5,262 nt of DNA from Acidobacteriaceae bacterium. Lineage in GTDB: Bacteria > Acidobacteriota > Terriglobia > Bryobacterales > Bryobacteraceae. The stretch is from assembly GCA_019245255.1 (NCBI GenBank), contig JAFARV010000916.1, forward strand, positions 1 to 5,262, given 5' to 3'. The first letter of the stretch is position 1. Every line of letters begins with the position of its first letter. The notes beneath the pieces are model-generated. The model was not told the origin of the DNA, did not search any database, and saw only the letters and a list, made by a program, of their open reading frames with translations. The translations under genes were made by a program, and so were the position numbers. Below are positions 3,454 through 5,262 of the stretch, one piece after another.

Positions 3454-5262
3454 CTATAACTTCGCGTATTCCGCCTTCGCCTGTTTTAGAACAGGAAGGT
3501 CCGGATCGGCATCTTTCCAGATATGGAGGAAATCCAGATAAGCGTTTTTAGCCTTGGCCGTGTCGCCCGAAAGAACGTATGCTCTGCCCAGTTGCAAGTG
3601 CGCCAGGGCGCCTATCGGATCGGCAAGCACGATACCGCGATGATCGAGAACTTTTTGGAATTCCGCGGCCGCCTCCCGGCCCTGCTGTGCTTGCAGGTAC
3701 GCCTCGCCACGCACGTATGCTGGATAAAGCCCTCCGAACTGGGCAAAGAATTTTGTGCCGGGCATCGCGAGGTCATAAGGAAGCGCCGTTTGCAGCCCCT
3801 CAATCGCCTCCAGCGGAGTCCGATGAGCGAGCGCGGAGAGAGCGCGCAGCGTAGGAAGATACTCGAACTGCACAGGAGTATCCTCAGGGAACCGTTTCGC
3901 CAGGTCCTCTGTGATTCGTACAGGTTCGGCGCGATCGCCGGTCAACGCCAATGCAAACGCCGCGGCATATTCCACATCGCGGCCTTTTGCAAGGTCGAGT
4001 GCTGATTGGGCCCGTGCCCGAGCCTGCGCAGCATTGCCGAAATGCGCGTCGCACACGGCCTGCGCGGCCGTGTAAATGGCGGCCATCTCTCGCCTTCCGC
4101 CCTGCTGCGCCAAAGCGATGGCGTGCTCCCAGAGGGTCCGAGCCTGCCGCATTCGTCCCGAACGGGCGAGCACCAAGGCCTGATGGTGCGCCATCCAATC
4201 CTCGGCGTGTTCGTTGGGAGCGCGCGCGATTTCGCGTTGCATTCCCGCCTGGTCGCCTTTAAGAAACGCGAGATAGTAGCGGGTGACCAGCATTTCCGGA
4301 AGTTCCAATTTGCGCTCCGCCGCACGCCGCAAAAGATCTTCCGCCTCTGTAAACCGGTCGAGCGAAAGATAGTGCGACGCAGCGGTATACGCGAATGGCA
4401 TGTCCGGGTATAAGCGAAGAACCTGTTCGCCTGCCTGAATTCCTCTTTGATATTGGCCGGTGCCGAATGCGGCCCACCCCGCCAGAATGGCTAAGGCATC
4501 GGAATCGCGAGGATACCTCTGCACCCACGCTTCGAGAGTCTGCAACTCCTTCTGCAGGTTTCCGGTTACCTCGCGGTCGTAGAGCATAAGAATGTAGCGC
4601 CTCTCCCGGTCGCTGACGCGATCACGGAGGCTATACGCTATACGCACTTGCTCGGCTGCCGTATCGGTTTGGCCCATATTCCACAACATAAAGCCGAGAT
4701 CGGCATGCGCCATGGCGAATTGCGGATCGATCGCGATGGCCTGCTGAAAATGCGGGATCGAAGCCGGACCGCCATGCGCAAAAATGGCGATTCTCCCCGC
4801 GCTGTATGCCTTCAGAGCTTCGAGCGATGAGGTTGTTGCCTGCTCCAGCGGCGTTGAGTGCTCTTGGATCGTGGCCAGCGACTCGCCAAGCCGGGTCCTG
4901 ATTTGAATCGCAATTCGGCTCAACGCATTCAGGACGTCTTCTTTTCCTCTCGCCTGCGTCTGCTCCTCCGCGAGCACATTTCCTGTTTCGCAGTTCCTGG
5001 CGCGCAGCCACAGGACGTATTGGCTTCCCAGGCCTGCAATCGAGCCTTCCAGAACCGCAGAGCCGCCGGTTCGTTCGCAGATCTCGCGCGCGACGTCGGG
5101 GGTGAGCCGCACCTCCGGGGACCGGCTCATGAGACGCAGTACCTGCCGGGTCTGCTGGTCTGACACGAGACTGAGGAACGGTGATTGTTCCAGTTGCACC
5201 GCCAAACCCTGGCGAAGGGTCTGGTCAAAAACCGGATCGCCGGTCTTGTTTTCGAAATCGGC
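3454..5262 (-). CDS. TolB-like domain plus TPR protein, C-terminal part of a probable Ser/Thr kinase (or transcriptional regulator) of Acidobacteriota type; cut by window edge
   Basis: The minus strand is open from the right edge (5262) to TAG at 3454-3456, giving 602 residues and no start. It begins ADFENKTGDPVFDQTLRQGL, the first strand of a TolB/FlgO-like domain that continues to about residue 115 (SAVLEGSIAGLGSQYVLWLR at 68-87). From about 150 to the end it is alpha-helical TPR-like sequence: HFQQAIAIDPQFAMAHADLG at 171-190, repeats rich in A/Y/L spacings through the middle, and a last repeat LAHLQLGRAYVLSGDTAKAK at 553-572. It ends KQAKAEYAKL. In Acidobacteriota this arrangement usually follows an N-terminal Ser/Thr kinase domain and a membrane helix, less often a CadC-like winged helix, so the protein is probably a membrane-anchored signalling scaffold. 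Those parts are outside the window and this is inference. A TTG at 5203-5205 could be taken as a start but is internal to the conserved domain. No terminator is seen after the stop; pseudogene sequence follows at once. Confidence 0.9.
   Translation of the reverse strand, partial: ADFENKTGDPVFDQTLRQGLAVQLEQSPFLSLVSDQQTRQVLRLMSRSPEVRLTPDVAREICERTGGSAVLEGSIAGLGSQYVLWLRARNCETGNVLAEEQTQARGKEDVLNALSRIAIQIRTRLGESLATIQEHSTPLEQATTSSLEALKAYSAGRIAIFAHGGPASIPHFQQAIAIDPQFAMAHADLGFMLWNMGQTDTAAEQVRIAYSLRDRVSDRERRYILMLYDREVTGNLQKELQTLEAWVQRYPRDSDALAILAGWAAFGTGQYQRGIQAGEQVLRLYPDMPFAYTAASHYLSLDRFTEAEDLLRRAAERKLELPEMLVTRYYLAFLKGDQAGMQREIARAPNEHAEDWMAHHQALVLARSGRMRQARTLWEHAIALAQQGGRREMAAIYTAAQAVCDAHFGNAAQARARAQSALDLAKGRDVEYAAAFALALTGDRAEPVRITEDLAKRFPEDTPVQFEYLPTLRALSALAHRTPLEAIEGLQTALPYDLAMPGTKFFAQFGGLYPAYVRGEAYLQAQQGREAAAEFQKVLDHRGIVLADPIGALAHLQLGRAYVLSGDTAKAKNAYLDFLHIWKDADPDLPVLKQAKAEYAKL

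Noticed and set aside
3523..4005. A 160-codon plus-strand frame, and other open frames opposite the TPR gene up to 5163
   Set aside because: All are antisense or shifted shadows of the TolB-like/TPR protein, which is continuous for 602 codons with clear repeat structure.
5203..5205. TTG as the start codon of the TPR protein
   Set aside because: The frame stays open to the window edge, and the residues before it (DFENKTGDPVFDQTLRQG) belong to the conserved TolB-like domain, so the true start is outside the window.
1..5262. tRNA, rRNA, CRISPR array or insertion-sequence ends
   Set aside because: No cloverleaf-like sequence, rRNA signature, regularly spaced repeat or transposase with terminal inverted repeats was seen by eye. 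Short or degenerate examples could be missed.

Overview
The window most likely comes from an Acidobacteriota chromosome of the Terriglobia/Koribacter/Solibacter type. This rests on recognition of protein style, not on a search. The strongest pointer is the right-hand gene, a TolB-like plus TPR protein of the kind that forms large paralogous families of Ser/Thr-kinase-TPR proteins in that phylum. Base composition is moderately GC-rich and no plasmid, phage or transposase gene is visible.

Layout, left to right. (1) 1-936, minus: the first 312 codons of a multifunctional fatty-acid beta-oxidation enzyme (enoyl-CoA hydratase fused to 3-hydroxyacyl-CoA dehydrogenase), cut by the left edge. (2) 937-1032: a 96-bp divergent intergenic region holding a perfect 7+7 bp palindrome. 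(3) 1033-2226, plus: a complete thiolase, the last enzyme of the beta-oxidation cycle. Together the two genes supply hydratase, dehydrogenase and thiolase activities, but they are arranged head-to-head instead of as an operon. (4) 2227-2929: about 700 bp without an intact gene. It holds a small two-helix membrane-protein gene on the minus strand (2381-2582) that is broken by one frameshift, an 8-bp perfect hairpin, and a convincing plus-strand intrinsic terminator with no recognised gene in front of it. (5) 2930-3175, plus: an intact DUF433-type antitoxin with a strong ribosome binding site, overlapping by ATGA the start of a DUF5615 (PIN-like) toxin. The toxin keeps only about its first 25 residues. 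(6) 3231-3450, minus: the decayed C-terminal half of a SnoaL/NTF2-like gene, recognisable in three frames. It has replaced the rest of the toxin and ends a few bases from the next gene. (7) 3454-5262, minus: the C-terminal 602 residues of the TolB-like/TPR protein, cut by the right edge, with its probable kinase or DNA-binding domain outside the window.

The outer parts are ordinary functional genes. The middle (about 2.25-3.45 kb) is a patch of gene decay: a frameshifted small gene, an antitoxin left without a full toxin, and a multiply frameshifted enzyme-fold remnant. I do not see a convincing new multi-gene system. The points most worth checking are the palindrome between the divergent beta-oxidation genes, the orphaned antitoxin with its chimeric partner, and the terminator that may end an unannotated small RNA.
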